A DNA stretch of 64,000 nt from Sphingomonas chungangi (GCF_013778325.1 NZ_JACEIB010000001.1:310001-374000); one strand, 5' to 3'. Positions 25,766-34,566 are shown, counted from the stretch's first letter. The notes: generated by a model from the sequence alone, not told the origin. A program made the numbers and translations.

Positions 25766-28700
25766 GCGGGGAGGTGCGATTCGCCGAGTTGCTGGCCGCG
25801 ACCAACTACAGCTTCCTGCGCGGTGCGAACCATGCGGCGGATATGATGATGCACGCCATCGATCTCGGCCACGTCGGCATCGGCATCGCCGACCGCAACA
25901 CGGTGGCGGGTGTGGTGAAGGCGCATGTCGCACTGAAGGAAGCGCGGGCGCAGGGGCTGGTCGGGCCCGATTTTCGTCTGGTCGTCGGCGCGCGGCTGGC
26001 TTTCGCGGACGGCACGCCGGACATCGTCGCCTATCCGGTCGATCGTGCCGGCTGGGGGCGGCTGACCCGGTTGCTCAGCCTCGGCAATCTTCGCGCGGAG
26101 AAAGGCGAGTGCATCCTCCGCCTCTCCGATCTGATCGAGCATGCGCAGGGCCTGCTGCTGATCGCAATGGCGGACGAGACTCACGAATTCATGCTGCGCC
26201 GCCTCGCCCGCCACGCTCCGCTCTGGATCGCGGCCACGATGAACCGGCAGGGCGACGATCATCGCCGTCTCGCCCGGCTGATCGCGCTGTCGCGTCGCAC
26301 CGGCTTGCCTCTGCTTGCCACTTGCGACGCGCTCTACGCCACTCCCGAGCAGCGCCCGCTCCACGATGTGATCACCTGTATCCGCGAGGGCATGGCGATC
26401 GCGGATGCGGGCCTTCGCCTGCTGGCGAACGCTGAGCGGCATCTTAAGGAACCGAGGGAGATGGGGCGGCTGTTCCGGCAGGCGCCGAAGGCGTTGGAGG
26501 CCTGGGCGGACGTGTTTGAACGGATCCGCTTCACGCTCGACGATCTACGCTACGAATATCCCCACGAGCCGGTGCCGGAGGGCTGGAAGCCGCTGCCCTG
26601 GCTCAAGCATGTCACCATGCAGGCGGTGGAAGCCAAATATGGCCACGACATCCCCCGCAAGATCCGCAACATGCTGCGCACCGAGTTCAGGCTGATCCGC
26701 AAGCGCAACTACGCTTATTATTTCTTGACCGTATACGAGGCCGTGAACTTCGCGCGTTCGCTCGATCCGCCGATCCTCTGTCAGGGCCGCGGTTCCGCCG
26801 CCAACTCGGCGGTCTGCTACTTTCTCGGCATCACCTCGGTCGATCCGGGCGAGTTCAAGCTGCTCTTCTCGCGCTTCGCCTCATCCGACCGCAAGGAGCC
26901 GCCCGACATCGACGTCGATTTCGAGCATGAGCGGAGGGAGGAGGTCATCCAGGAGCTGTACCGCCGCTACGGCCGCCATCGTGCCGGCATCGCCGCCACC
27001 GTGGTCCATTACCGGCCGCGCAGCACGGTGCGCGAGGTCGGCAAGGTGCTGGGCATTTCCGAGGATGTGACCGCGCGCCTCACCAGCACGGTGTGGGGCA
27101 GCTTCGCCGACCGGATGGAGACGCGCCGCTTCACCGATGCCGGCTTCGATCTCGAAGCGGCCGATCTGGAGCGACTGCGTTGGATCGTCGACCAACTGCT
27201 CACCTTCCCGCGCCATCTCGGCCAGCATGTCGGCGGATTCGTGCTGACGCAGGACCGGCTCGACGAGACCGTGCCGATCCACAATGCCGCGATGGAGGAC
27301 CGCACCTTCATCGAATGGGACAAGGACGATATCGACGCGCTCGGCCTGATGAAGGTCGACGTGCTGGCGCTCGGCATGCTGACCTGTATCCGCAAGGCGT
27401 TCGATCTGATGCGGGCGCACGATCTCGGCGATCACCAACTCGCCAGCATCCCGCAGGATGCCGCCGAGGTCTATGACATGCTCTGCACCGGCGACAGTGT
27501 CGGCGTCTTCCAGGTCGAGAGCCGCGCGCAGATCAACATGCTGCCGCGCCTGCGGCCACGGAAATTCTACGATCTCGCCGTGCAGGTGGCGATCGTACGC
27601 CCCGGCCCGATCGAGGGCGACATGGTACATCCCTATCTGAGGCGGCGCGAGGAGTTCCGCCTGACCGGCAAGCTGCCGGACTTTCCTAAGCCAAGCCCTC
27701 CGCACAAGCAGGACGAGCTCGAGGAGGTGCTCGGCAACACCTTCGGCGTGCCGCTCTTCCAGGAGCAGGCTATGAACCTCGCCATCACGGCGGCCGGTTT
27801 CAGCGGCGGCGAGGCCAATCAGCTACGCCATGCCATGGCGACCTTTCGCAATGTCGGCACTATGGGCAATTTCGAGGAGAAGATGGTCGAGGGCATGGTC
27901 TCGCGCGGCTACGAACGCGATTTCGCACAACGCTGCTACAATCAGATCAAGGGCTTCGGCAGCTATGGCTTTCCGGAAAGCCACGCCATTTCCTTTGCGT
28001 TGCTTGTCTATGTTTCGTCATGGCTGAAGGCGACGCATCCCGCCGTCTTCGCCGCCGCCCTGCTCAATTCGCAGCCGATGGGCTTCTATGCGCCCGCCCA
28101 GATCGTGCGGGACGCGGCCGAGCATGGAGTCGCGATCCTGCCGATCGACGTCAATCACAGCGGCTGGGATAATGCCGTCGAAGCCGGCGCCGCCGACGGG
28201 GACGTGCACAAGCGCTGGGATTGGGGCGTGGCCGAGCACCGCAAGGACAAGGGATTCGGCCTGCGGTTGGGCTTTCGCCAGATCGATGGCTTTCAGGAAG
28301 CCTGGGGTCACGCCGTCGCGGCCGAGCACGAGGCCGGAGGCGCCTTCGCCAGCGTCGAGGAGATCGGTCGGCGGGTCCGCATTCCCGTGACGGGCAGCAA
28401 GGCGACCACGCCCCTGCCGGCGCGTGCGCTTCGCCTGCTGGCGGATGCGGATGCGCTGGGATCGCTCGATCTCGGGCGGCGTCAGGCGGCGTGGGAGGTG
28501 CGGCGCATGCCCGGCGCGGCCGAGCTGCCGCTTTTCGCCGCAGCCCGGGCCCGCGAGCTTGCCGCCGAGCCCGATGCGCGCCTCCCCGCCATGCCGCTCT
28601 CCGAGGAGGTGACGGCCGACTACCAGACCACCCGCCTGTCGCTGAAGCAGCACCCGATCCACTTCCTGCGCGCGACGCTGCGGCGCGAGGGCGTCCTGTC

Positions 28701-29109
28701 GAGCGAGGAGCTGCTCCACGTCCCCAATGGCCAGCGCGCGAGGGTTGCGGGCGTGGTGCTGGTCCGCCAGCGGCCGGGCAAGGGCAATGCGATCTTCGCG
28801 ACGCTGGAGGACGAGGCGGGGATCGTGAACATCCTGCTCTGGGCGCGGATGCTCGATCGCTACCGCCGCGCGCTGATGGCGAGCCGGCTGATGGAGGCGC
28901 ACGGCGTCGTCCAGAAGAGCAAGGAGGGGGTGATCCACCTGATGGCCGACCGCATCGTCGATCGCACCGCGTTGCTCGACCGGCTGAGCGAGGAAGGGCT
29001 GCCTCCCGTCACTCTGTCGCGCGCCGACGTGGTGGCGCACCCCCAGGTCCCGCGCGGCCGGCACCCGCGCGATGTGCGCATCATCCCAAAATCACGGGAT
29101 TTTCACTGA
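25762..29109 (+). CDS. dnaE2: Error-prone DNA polymerase DnaE2 (ImuC)
   Basis: 1115 residues. The PHP domain starts FAELLAATNYSFLRGANHA; the polymerase active site is PDIDVDFEHERREEV near residue 380 with GRGSAANSAVCYFLGIT before it; a helix-hairpin-helix region and the OB-fold (RVAGVVLVRQRPGKGNAIFATLEDEAG) end the protein. DnaE2 is the polymerase of the ImuABC translesion mutasome, responsible for damage-induced mutagenesis in many alphaproteobacteria. It is coupled to imuB by a 4-bp overlap. Its last 7 bp overlap the convergent TonB-like gene. Confidence 0.96.
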   Translation: MSGEVRFAELLAATNYSFLRGANHAADMMMHAIDLGHVGIGIADRNTVAGVVKAHVALKEARAQGLVGPDFRLVVGARLAFADGTPDIVAYPVDRAGWGRLTRLLSLGNLRAEKGECILRLSDLIEHAQGLLLIAMADETHEFMLRRLARHAPLWIAATMNRQGDDHRRLARLIALSRRTGLPLLATCDALYATPEQRPLHDVITCIREGMAIADAGLRLLANAERHLKEPREMGRLFRQAPKALEAWADVFERIRFTLDDLRYEYPHEPVPEGWKPLPWLKHVTMQAVEAKYGHDIPRKIRNMLRTEFRLIRKRNYAYYFLTVYEAVNFARSLDPPILCQGRGSAANSAVCYFLGITSVDPGEFKLLFSRFASSDRKEPPDIDVDFEHERREEVIQELYRRYGRHRAGIAATVVHYRPRSTVREVGKVLGISEDVTARLTSTVWGSFADRMETRRFTDAGFDLEAADLERLRWIVDQLLTFPRHLGQHVGGFVLTQDRLDETVPIHNAAMEDRTFIEWDKDDIDALGLMKVDVLALGMLTCIRKAFDLMRAHDLGDHQLASIPQDAAEVYDMLCTGDSVGVFQVESRAQINMLPRLRPRKFYDLAVQVAIVRPGPIEGDMVHPYLRRREEFRLTGKLPDFPKPSPPHKQDELEEVLGNTFGVPLFQEQAMNLAITAAGFSGGEANQLRHAMATFRNVGTMGNFEEKMVEGMVSRGYERDFAQRCYNQIKGFGSYGFPESHAISFALLVYVSSWLKATHPAVFAAALLNSQPMGFYAPAQIVRDAAEHGVAILPIDVNHSGWDNAVEAGAADGDVHKRWDWGVAEHRKDKGFGLRLGFRQIDGFQEAWGHAVAAEHEAGGAFASVEEIGRRVRIPVTGSKATTPLPARALRLLADADALGSLDLGRRQAAWEVRRMPGAAELPLFAAARARELAAEPDARLPAMPLSEEVTADYQTTRLSLKQHPIHFLRATLRREGVLSSEELLHVPNGQRARVAGVVLVRQRPGKGNAIFATLEDEAGIVNILLWARMLDRYRRALMASRLMEAHGVVQKSKEGVIHLMADRIVDRTALLDRLSEEGLPPVTLSRADVVAHPQVPRGRHPRDVRIIPKSRDFH

Positions 29110-29879
29110 GGGGACGGTGAGTTTGTGATGTAGAAATCATAATGGATGCGCACCCAAGCTCCGACCATCGGCCGGCCGTTGATGCGCGGCGGCATGACAT
29201 GGAACTGCCAAGACGCATCGATCATCGCCCGCGCGTAGCCGGAGCCGGGCGTCTCGCCGAGCGGCTTGCAATCGACCACCGTCCAGCGCTCCGCCGTGCG
29301 GCAGGCTATCTCGCCCCACCCTTCGACGTGCGCGGCGCGCTGGATGTAGAAGGCCATCTCCGCCTGTGTCGGCGGGCGGGGATACCAGTCGGCCCGATAG
29401 AGCCGGTCGCCCTGCTGCCCGCCGCCCGATCCGTTGTCGCTGCCGCCTCCACTGTCGCTGCCGTTCGCGTCCGTGCCGGCGGCGGGCTGCTCGGCGGCGC
29501 GGTTGGGCTTGGTCGAAATGTCGGACTGGGCGAAATCGTCGTGACTCATCTGGATCCACGGAATCGGCGGCGGTGGCACCTTGGGCGGCGGCGTGGGCGT
29601 CACCGGCGGGGTGACCTTGGTCTCCCGCGTCGTCGCGGCCTGGTGCTTGGACGCCGCCTTGATCGCCTTGGCGGCGGCTTGCGACGGATGATCGCCTTGC
29701 ACGTTGATCGTCGTCAGCGCGCCGGCCGCCTTGCCCGTCACCGTGTCGGGCAGCAGACCGAGCCGGATCAGCATCCAGATCAGCAGCCCGACCAACGCCG
29801 CCGAGATGGCGAAGCTCACAGCCCGGCTGCCGAGCGTGGGACGGTTCGCGTAGGAAGATGGGGCGTACACCGGACGCAT
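29103..29879 (-). CDS. TonB-like membrane-anchored periplasmic protein
   Basis: 258 residues. One membrane helix at about 22-45 (SFAISAALVGLLIWMLIRLG) is followed by a Pro/Lys-rich spacer (PPVTPTPPPKVPPPPIP), an Asn/Ser/Gly-rich stretch and a C-terminal domain with SGYARAMIDASWQFHVMPP and GAWVRIHYDFYI. Anchor, Pro-rich spacer and final alpha-beta domain is the layout of TonB-type energy transducers, but no ExbB/ExbD or receptor gene is near and the core is divergent. An uncharacterised sphingomonad protein is the safe reading. The gene is convergent with dnaE2. Confidence 0.7.
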   Translation of the reverse strand: MRPVYAPSSYANRPTLGSRAVSFAISAALVGLLIWMLIRLGLLPDTVTGKAAGALTTINVQGDHPSQAAAKAIKAASKHQAATTRETKVTPPVTPTPPPKVPPPPIPWIQMSHDDFAQSDISTKPNRAAEQPAAGTDANGSDSGGGSDNGSGGGQQGDRLYRADWYPRPPTQAEMAFYIQRAAHVEGWGEIACRTAERWTVVDCKPLGETPGSGYARAMIDASWQFHVMPPRINGRPMVGAWVRIHYDFYITNSPSPQ

Positions 29880-29986
29880 CGGCCGCCGCTCTAGAGCGCG
29901 CGTTGCCGCGCCGCAACGCGATGACCGACAATTAATGATGGCCGGCGCTTTGCCGCTGGGTGTCGATTGGTTTCAGGTGGAGCCGT

Positions 29987-31261
29987 TCACAGCCAGACAT
30001 CGACGACGTGGATCAACAGCCCCACCATGCCGCCGACCAATGTGCCGTTGACGCGGATATACTGGAGATCGCGGCCGACCGCCTGCTCCAGCCTGCCGGT
30101 AACGGTCTTGGCGTCCCAGCTGCGCACCGTGTCGGAGACCAGCCGGACGATGCCGTCGCCATAGGCCGCCGCGATGCCCACCGCCGCGCGTCGCGCGAAG
30201 AGATTGATGGTGCGCGCCAGCCGCGGCTCGGACTGGAGGGTCTGGCCGAGCTGGCGTAGCGTCTCGCCCAGCCGGCCCGCCATCGCCGCATCCGGATCGC
30301 GCGCGCCCTTGAGCAGGGCGGCGCGTGCCTGCGCCCACAGCCCGTCGAGCCAGGCCGCCACCGCCGGGCTGGCGATGATCTCGTCCTTGAAGGCGTTGAC
30401 CCGGGCCTGCAGTCCCTCGTCCTCGCGCAGGCGGCGGGCAAGATCGACGAGTCCCTCTTCGGCCTTGTCGCGAAGGGGGTGCTCGGGATCCTCGCCGACC
30501 TCCTCGATCAGCCGGTAGAGCCCGTCTAGGATCTTGTTGGCGAGCGTCTCGTCGAGGCCGGTCCAGCGCATCACCGATCCCGCCTTGGCGGAGATCATCG
30601 CCCGGATCGTCTCCTCGTTTGCGACGAGCGTGCGGCCGACCCAGTCGATCGCATTGTCGAGGATCGGTACGTGCCGGTCCCTGTCGATCGCGGCGGCGAG
30701 CGCCTGGCCCAGCACCGGCGCGACGTTGAAGGCGGAAAGCCGCTGCGACACGGCGGAGCGCACCATACCTCCCAACCGCTCGGCATCGAGCGCGCTCACC
30801 ACGTCGGCGATCAAGCGCGAGGCGCCGAGCCGTAACCGGCTCGCTTTGTCGGCGGCCGGGCCGGGCGCGGCGAGAAAGCGGCCGGTGGCGCCCGCGAGGT
30901 CCAGCCGCCGCATGCGCCGCGCCACCACCGAGGGGATCAGGAAATTCTGACGCAGGAACGAGGCGAGCGCGTCACCGATCCGGTCCTTGTTCTTCGGGAT
31001 GATCGCGGTGTGGGGGATGGGCAGGCCGAGCGGATGGCGGAACAAAGCGGTCACCGCGAACCAGTCGGCGAGGCCGCCGACCATCGCCGCCTCGGCGAAG
31101 GCGCGGACATAACCGAAGGCGGGATGATGCGCCTCGGCTGCACGGCTCGCGACATAGACCAGCGCCATCACGACGAGCAGGCCGGTCGCGACCAGCCGCA
31201 TCGTCCTCAGGCCGTTGTCGCCGAGGGCGAACCCGGTTCGTTGCGCAGGCGGATCGCTCAT
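29987..31261 (-). CDS. DUF445 family membrane protein
   Basis: 424 residues. An N-terminal hydrophobic helix (LVATGLLVVMALVYVASR), then the family signature FAEAAMVGGLADWFAVTALFRHPLG and IPHTAIIPKNKDRIGDALASFL, and a long helical body ending in a hydrophobic segment (VNGTLVGGMVGLLIHVVDV). DUF445 proteins (YjiN-like) are inner-membrane proteins of unknown role. The frame is open upstream through the palindrome; ATG 31261 is the family start. It follows the efflux adaptor gene on the same strand with a strong inverted repeat between. Confidence 0.9.
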   Translation of the reverse strand: MSDPPAQRTGFALGDNGLRTMRLVATGLLVVMALVYVASRAAEAHHPAFGYVRAFAEAAMVGGLADWFAVTALFRHPLGLPIPHTAIIPKNKDRIGDALASFLRQNFLIPSVVARRMRRLDLAGATGRFLAAPGPAADKASRLRLGASRLIADVVSALDAERLGGMVRSAVSQRLSAFNVAPVLGQALAAAIDRDRHVPILDNAIDWVGRTLVANEETIRAMISAKAGSVMRWTGLDETLANKILDGLYRLIEEVGEDPEHPLRDKAEEGLVDLARRLREDEGLQARVNAFKDEIIASPAVAAWLDGLWAQARAALLKGARDPDAAMAGRLGETLRQLGQTLQSEPRLARTINLFARRAAVGIAAAYGDGIVRLVSDTVRSWDAKTVTGRLEQAVGRDLQYIRVNGTLVGGMVGLLIHVVDVWL

Positions 31262-31316
31262 GCCCCCATTAAGGCACAAGACGGCGGATTGTTCATCCTC
31301 TTGGTTTGATAAGGCG

Positions 31317-31395
31317 GCACCGGCCCGCTCCCCCGCCCAGCCTCCCGATCCAGGGTCATTCTGTCGGGAGGCTGGGCGGGGGAGCGGGCCGGTGC
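31317..31395. repeat. Perfect 32-bp inverted repeat, family B copy 1
   Basis: The left arm (31317-31348, starting GCACCGGCCCGCTCCCCCG) and right arm (31364-31395) are exact reverse complements across 32 bases, with a 15-base loop. It stands 38 bp past the efflux adaptor stop and 56 bp before the DUF445 start. A near copy is at 52398-52477. Confidence 0.95.
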
Positions 31396-31433
31396 GATAG
31401 AATGCGCTCTTCCACGCATTCTCAGACAAAACC

Positions 31434-32588
31434 TTACTTCTTCAGATCGGGGACGACCTTCTCGCCGACGTTGAGGAAGGCGCCGGCCGAATAGACCACG
31501 CGCTCGTTGCCCTGCAGGCCCGAGAGGATGGCGAGCCCCGCGTCGGACACGTCGCCGATCTTCACGGCGCGGCGCTGTACCTTGTCGTTCTGATCGACGA
31601 CGTAGACGTAATTGCCTTGATCGTCGCTCAGCACGGCGGATTCGGGGAGCACGGGCGCCTCGGTATTCTGCGAGGAGAAAGCGGCGGTGGCGAAACCGCC
31701 GGGCCGCAGCGATGGATCGTAGGAAAGCTGCACGCGCACCGTGCCCTGACGGCTGACCGGATCGATCATCGGCGCGATCTGCCAGATGGCGCCCTGGAAG
31801 CTGCGGCCGGCGCCGACCGGCGTGACCGTCACCGGCATGCCGACCTTGAGCCCGGCGATATCCTGCTCGGCGAGCTTGGCCTGCATCTCCAGCGTGCCGT
31901 CCATCGCGATACTGAACAGCGCGTTCGATCCCGAGCTGACGATCTGCCCCGCCTCGACGTTGCGGGCGAGCACGAAGCCGGAGGCGGGCGCGCGGATGTC
32001 GAGCCGGCCGAGCCGAGCCGACTGTTCGCGATATTGCGCCTGTGCCAGCCGCACCGACGCATTGGCCGCATCGCGCGCGGCGGTGCGCGAATCGATGTCG
32101 GCCTTGGAGATGAAGCCGCGCGAAACCAGCGCCTGTGCGCGATCGAGATTGCTCTCGGCAAGCTTGGCGTTGGCCACGGCGGAGGCGATCTGCGCCTGCA
32201 TCTGGCTGGTCTGCGCCGCCTGCACCGCCGGATCGACCGTGGCGAGCGTCTCGCCGGCGCGCACCCAGTCGCCCGCATCCACCAGTACGCGGCTGATCAT
32301 GCCGCCTTCACCCGCGACGCCGACCGGCATGTCGCGCTTGGCCGAGAGCGAGCCGGTGGCCGTCACCTTGGCGGCGACGGCGGTGCGGCCCGGCACGATC
32401 ACCGTCACGGTGGGCGCGGAGTTGCTCGGTGCCGTCGGCGTGCTCTTGCGGCCGAAGAAGATGCCGGCCACGATCACTGCCACGAAGATGGCGGCGAAGA
32501 TCAGGATCAGCTTGCGGCGCTTTGCCTTGGTGGCGCGATCGGCGTCTTCGCTGTTCACGTCGCCGCTCCATCCCTGATCGTAGTTCAT
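31434..32588 (-). CDS. RND-type efflux periplasmic adaptor (membrane fusion protein)
   Basis: 384 residues. One anchor helix at about 27-46 (LILIFAAIFVAVIVAGIFFG), a lipoyl half-motif GEGGMISRVLVDAGDWVRAGETLA, an alpha-helical hairpin (about 120-190), the second lipoyl half LDIRAPASGFVLARNVEAGQIV, then beta-barrel and membrane-proximal domains. Such adaptors bridge an inner-membrane RND or ABC pump to an outer-membrane channel. No pump or channel gene lies beside it; the next gene on the strand is DUF445. So its partner must be encoded elsewhere or the adaptor serves another machine. Confidence 0.92.
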   Translation of the reverse strand: MNYDQGWSGDVNSEDADRATKAKRRKLILIFAAIFVAVIVAGIFFGRKSTPTAPSNSAPTVTVIVPGRTAVAAKVTATGSLSAKRDMPVGVAGEGGMISRVLVDAGDWVRAGETLATVDPAVQAAQTSQMQAQIASAVANAKLAESNLDRAQALVSRGFISKADIDSRTAARDAANASVRLAQAQYREQSARLGRLDIRAPASGFVLARNVEAGQIVSSGSNALFSIAMDGTLEMQAKLAEQDIAGLKVGMPVTVTPVGAGRSFQGAIWQIAPMIDPVSRQGTVRVQLSYDPSLRPGGFATAAFSSQNTEAPVLPESAVLSDDQGNYVYVVDQNDKVQRRAVKIGDVSDAGLAILSGLQGNERVVYSAGAFLNVGEKVVPDLKK

Positions 32589-32637
32589 GCCTCACCCATG
32601 CGCATACGCCGCGCCCGCAGGGCGCCCCTCTGAGAGT

Positions 32638-32666
32638 GTGTTATCTGAATAGTGCACTCGCATCAA
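32638..32666 (-). promoter_or_regulatory. Candidate promoter for the efflux adaptor gene
   Basis: On the minus strand TTGATG (-35, 32666-32661) and TAACAC (-10, 32643-32638) are 17 bp apart, about 50 bp before the adaptor start at 32588. Confidence 0.35.
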
Positions 32667-32805
32667 GCCATTGCTTCGCTTTTGCGAGAGGGCGGATTCT
32701 ATCATGAACGCGGGCTGGGCACCATGTTCAGCTTCGGTTGATCGGCCGCACGGCACAGGCTGCGGTACGTGCCGGGCAGGGTCCGCCCGGCCGAGGGAGA
32801 CGATC

Positions 32806-33516
32806 ATGAACTATCGCATTGTGTCCGCCGCCATGCTCGCCATGGCGATGCCCGGCGCCGCGCTCGCCGACGATATCGCCACTGTGCCGATCGCGGGCAC
32901 TCGGCTCGATGTCAGCGCCGATGGCGCGGTGACGCGCGCACCCGATATCGCGTCGGTGACGGCGGGCGTCGTCACGCAGGCGTCCAACGCCGCCGGCGCG
33001 ATGGCCGAGAATGCCCGCAAGATGGCCGCGACGGTGGCTGCGCTGAAGCGCGCGGGCGTGACGGACAAGGATATCCGCACCGCCTCGCTAAGCCTTCAGC
33101 CGCAATATCGCTATACGGACGGCCAGCCGCCGGCCATCACCGGCTATCAGGCGAGCAACCAGCTGACTGTCACCTTCCGCGACATCGCACGCGCCGGGTC
33201 GATCCTCGACGCGTTGGTTGCCGCCGGGGTCAACCAGATCGGCGGGCCGGACTTCGCGCTGGAGCATCCCGACGCTGCCATGGATGAGGCGCGCGCGCAG
33301 GCGATGCAGAAGGCGCGTGCCAAGGCGGAGGTCTATGCCAAGGCGGCGGGCCTCTCGATCAAGCGGATCGTCGCGATCGGCGAGGGCGGCGGCTATGCGC
33401 CTGAGCCGCCGCGCCCGATGATGATGGCGATGGCCCGCGCCAAGGAGGCGACCGACCTGCAGCCCGGCGAGGAGAAGATCGGGGTGACCGTCAATGTGAC
33501 GTTCGAACTGCAATAG
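32806..33516 (+). CDS. Periplasmic SIMPL-domain (DUF541) protein
   Basis: 236 residues. A signal peptide (MNYRIVSAAMLAMAMPGAALA) precedes a SIMPL/DUF541 domain with SADGAVTRAPDIASVTAGV, then ALKRAGVTDKDIRTASLSLQPQY and a C-terminal helix-rich AMQKARAKAEVYAKAAGLS. The family includes YggE, linked to oxidative-stress resistance, and BP26 of Brucella, which forms channel-like oligomers. GAGGGAGA precedes the ATG. It diverges from the efflux adaptor and is followed by a bidirectional terminator. Confidence 0.9.
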   Translation: MNYRIVSAAMLAMAMPGAALADDIATVPIAGTRLDVSADGAVTRAPDIASVTAGVVTQASNAAGAMAENARKMAATVAALKRAGVTDKDIRTASLSLQPQYRYTDGQPPAITGYQASNQLTVTFRDIARAGSILDALVAAGVNQIGGPDFALEHPDAAMDEARAQAMQKARAKAEVYAKAAGLSIKRIVAIGEGGGYAPEPPRPMMMAMARAKEATDLQPGEEKIGVTVNVTFELQ

Positions 33517-33526
33517 ACAAAACAAA

Positions 33527-33554
33527 GGCCGCCCCGCTCGCCGGCGGGGCGGCC
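33527..33554 (-). terminator. Bidirectional terminator between SIMPL gene and glsB
   Basis: GGCCGCCCCGC pairs perfectly with GCGGGGCGGCC around a six-base loop. On the minus strand it is followed by TTTGTTTTG, so it best serves the GlsB gene, and it lies 10 bp after the convergent SIMPL stop. Confidence 0.82.
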
Positions 33555-33610
33555 CATCATGCGGAAGTAAGCCGCGCTACGCGGTAAACGCTACTCGCAC
33601 CGGGGACGTG

Positions 33611-33868
33611 TCAGCGCACCGAGCCACGGCGCACCAAATTCACGATCGCGAGAAGGATGATCGCGCCGAGCAGCGACACCAGGAAAGTGCCGAGCGTCAG
33701 GCCCGCATTGTTGATGTTGCCGCCGCCGGTCACCAGGCCGCCAATAACCGCGCCGACGATGCCGACGACGATGTTGAGGATGATGCCCTGCTGGGCATCG
33801 GTGCGCATGACGATGCTGGCGAGCCAGCCGACAATGCCGCCGATGATCAGCCAAAGAATGATACCCAT
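33611..33868 (-). CDS. GlsB/YeaQ/YmgE-family stress membrane protein
   Basis: 85 residues, almost wholly hydrophobic, with three membrane helices: IILWLIIGGIVGWLASIVM, the glycine-rich LNIVVGIVGAVIGGLVTGGG, and LGTFLVSLLGAIILLAIVNL. The family (transglycosylase-associated, GlsB/YeaQ) is induced by general stress in several bacteria; the molecular role is unknown. A terminator follows at 33527-33554. The upstream side holds family A repeat copy 2. Confidence 0.93.
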   Translation of the reverse strand: MGIILWLIIGGIVGWLASIVMRTDAQQGIILNIVVGIVGAVIGGLVTGGGNINNAGLTLGTFLVSLLGAIILLAIVNLVRRGSVR

Positions 33869-33990
33869 GTCCTGCCTCCTGCTTCGCCATGTCGGGCCTG
33901 GACCTGCCGCATGGCGCTCCGGTTGTTGATACGCATGGAGAATGATTGCGTTCCGTGGGGCGGGGACTTTGGGGTGACCTTGAGGCCACT

Positions 33991-34117
33991 CCGTTCGTGC
34001 TGAGGAGCCGCTGAGCGAAGTCGAAGCGGCGTCTCGAAGTACAGCCGCAGCGCATACCCTTCGAGACGGGCCTTCGACTGCGCTTCGCTCCGCTCAGTCC
34101 CTCCTCAGGGCGAACGG
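33991..34117. repeat. Long palindromic intergenic repeat, family A copy 2
   Basis: Same ends (CCGTTCG, CGAACGG) and inner blocks as the copy at 9803-9931, with GCTGAGCGAAGTCGAAG on the left arm and CTTCGACTGCGCTTCGCTC on the right. It lies between glsB and sciP, upstream of glsB and just beyond the sciP terminator. Confidence 0.9.
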
Positions 34118-34132
34118 TGGGGTCGAGAAAAA

Positions 34133-34160
34133 GGCCGCCCCGCTGGTCGGCGGGACGGCC
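34133..34160 (-). terminator. Rho-independent terminator for sciP
   Basis: On the minus strand GGCCGTCCCGC pairs with GCGGGGCGGCC (one mismatch) and is followed by TTTTTCTC, 24 bp beyond the sciP stop. Confidence 0.82.
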
Positions 34161-34183
34161 CGTCTTTTGGTCTGGCCAGTCGC

Positions 34184-34483
34184 TCAGAACTTCTGCTGGC
34201 GCTCGTAAACCGATTTGTAATGCTGGATGCGGGTGACGCGCAGGCCGGGCATGCCGGAACGGTCCACCGCGCGCTGCCAGCCGGCGAATTCCTCGAGCGT
34301 CAGCGAATAACGCTGGCACACCTCGTCCACGGTCAGCAGTCCGCCGTTGACGGCGGCCACCACCTCGGCCTTGCGGCGCACGACCCAGCGCCGCGTCTCC
34401 GGCGGCGGGAGCGTGTCCAGGGTCAGCGGCTCGCCGAGCGGGCCGATCACCTGGGCTGGGCGAAACTTCTGATTCTCGATCAC
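34184..34483 (-). CDS. sciP: CtrA inhibitor SciP (DUF1153)
   Basis: 99 residues, a compact helix-turn-helix protein. Diagnostic blocks are VIGPLGEPLTLDTLPPPETR, RWVVRRKAEVVAAVNGGLL and the ending SGMPGLRVTRIQHYKS. In Caulobacter SciP binds CtrA and blocks its transcription activation during the cell cycle; the family is essentially confined to alphaproteobacteria. I chose GTG 34483 because GAGG lies 9 bases upstream and homologues begin there; an in-frame start 15 codons earlier gives an atypical leader. It has its own terminator. Confidence 0.92.
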   Translation of the reverse strand: MIENQKFRPAQVIGPLGEPLTLDTLPPPETRRWVVRRKAEVVAAVNGGLLTVDEVCQRYSLTLEEFAGWQRAVDRSGMPGLRVTRIQHYKSVYERQQKF

Positions 34484-34566
34484 TTCATCACACCTCGAAC
34501 TGGGCCTTGGCCGGCGATGCTCCCCCATCGCGTCGCCCCATCTAACGGGGACCGGTTGAAGGAAGG

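Noticed and set aside
31317-31395. The 32-bp inverted repeat as the terminal repeats of an insertion sequence
   Set aside because: There is no transposase gene between or beside the arms, only a 15-base loop, and no target-site duplication is evident.
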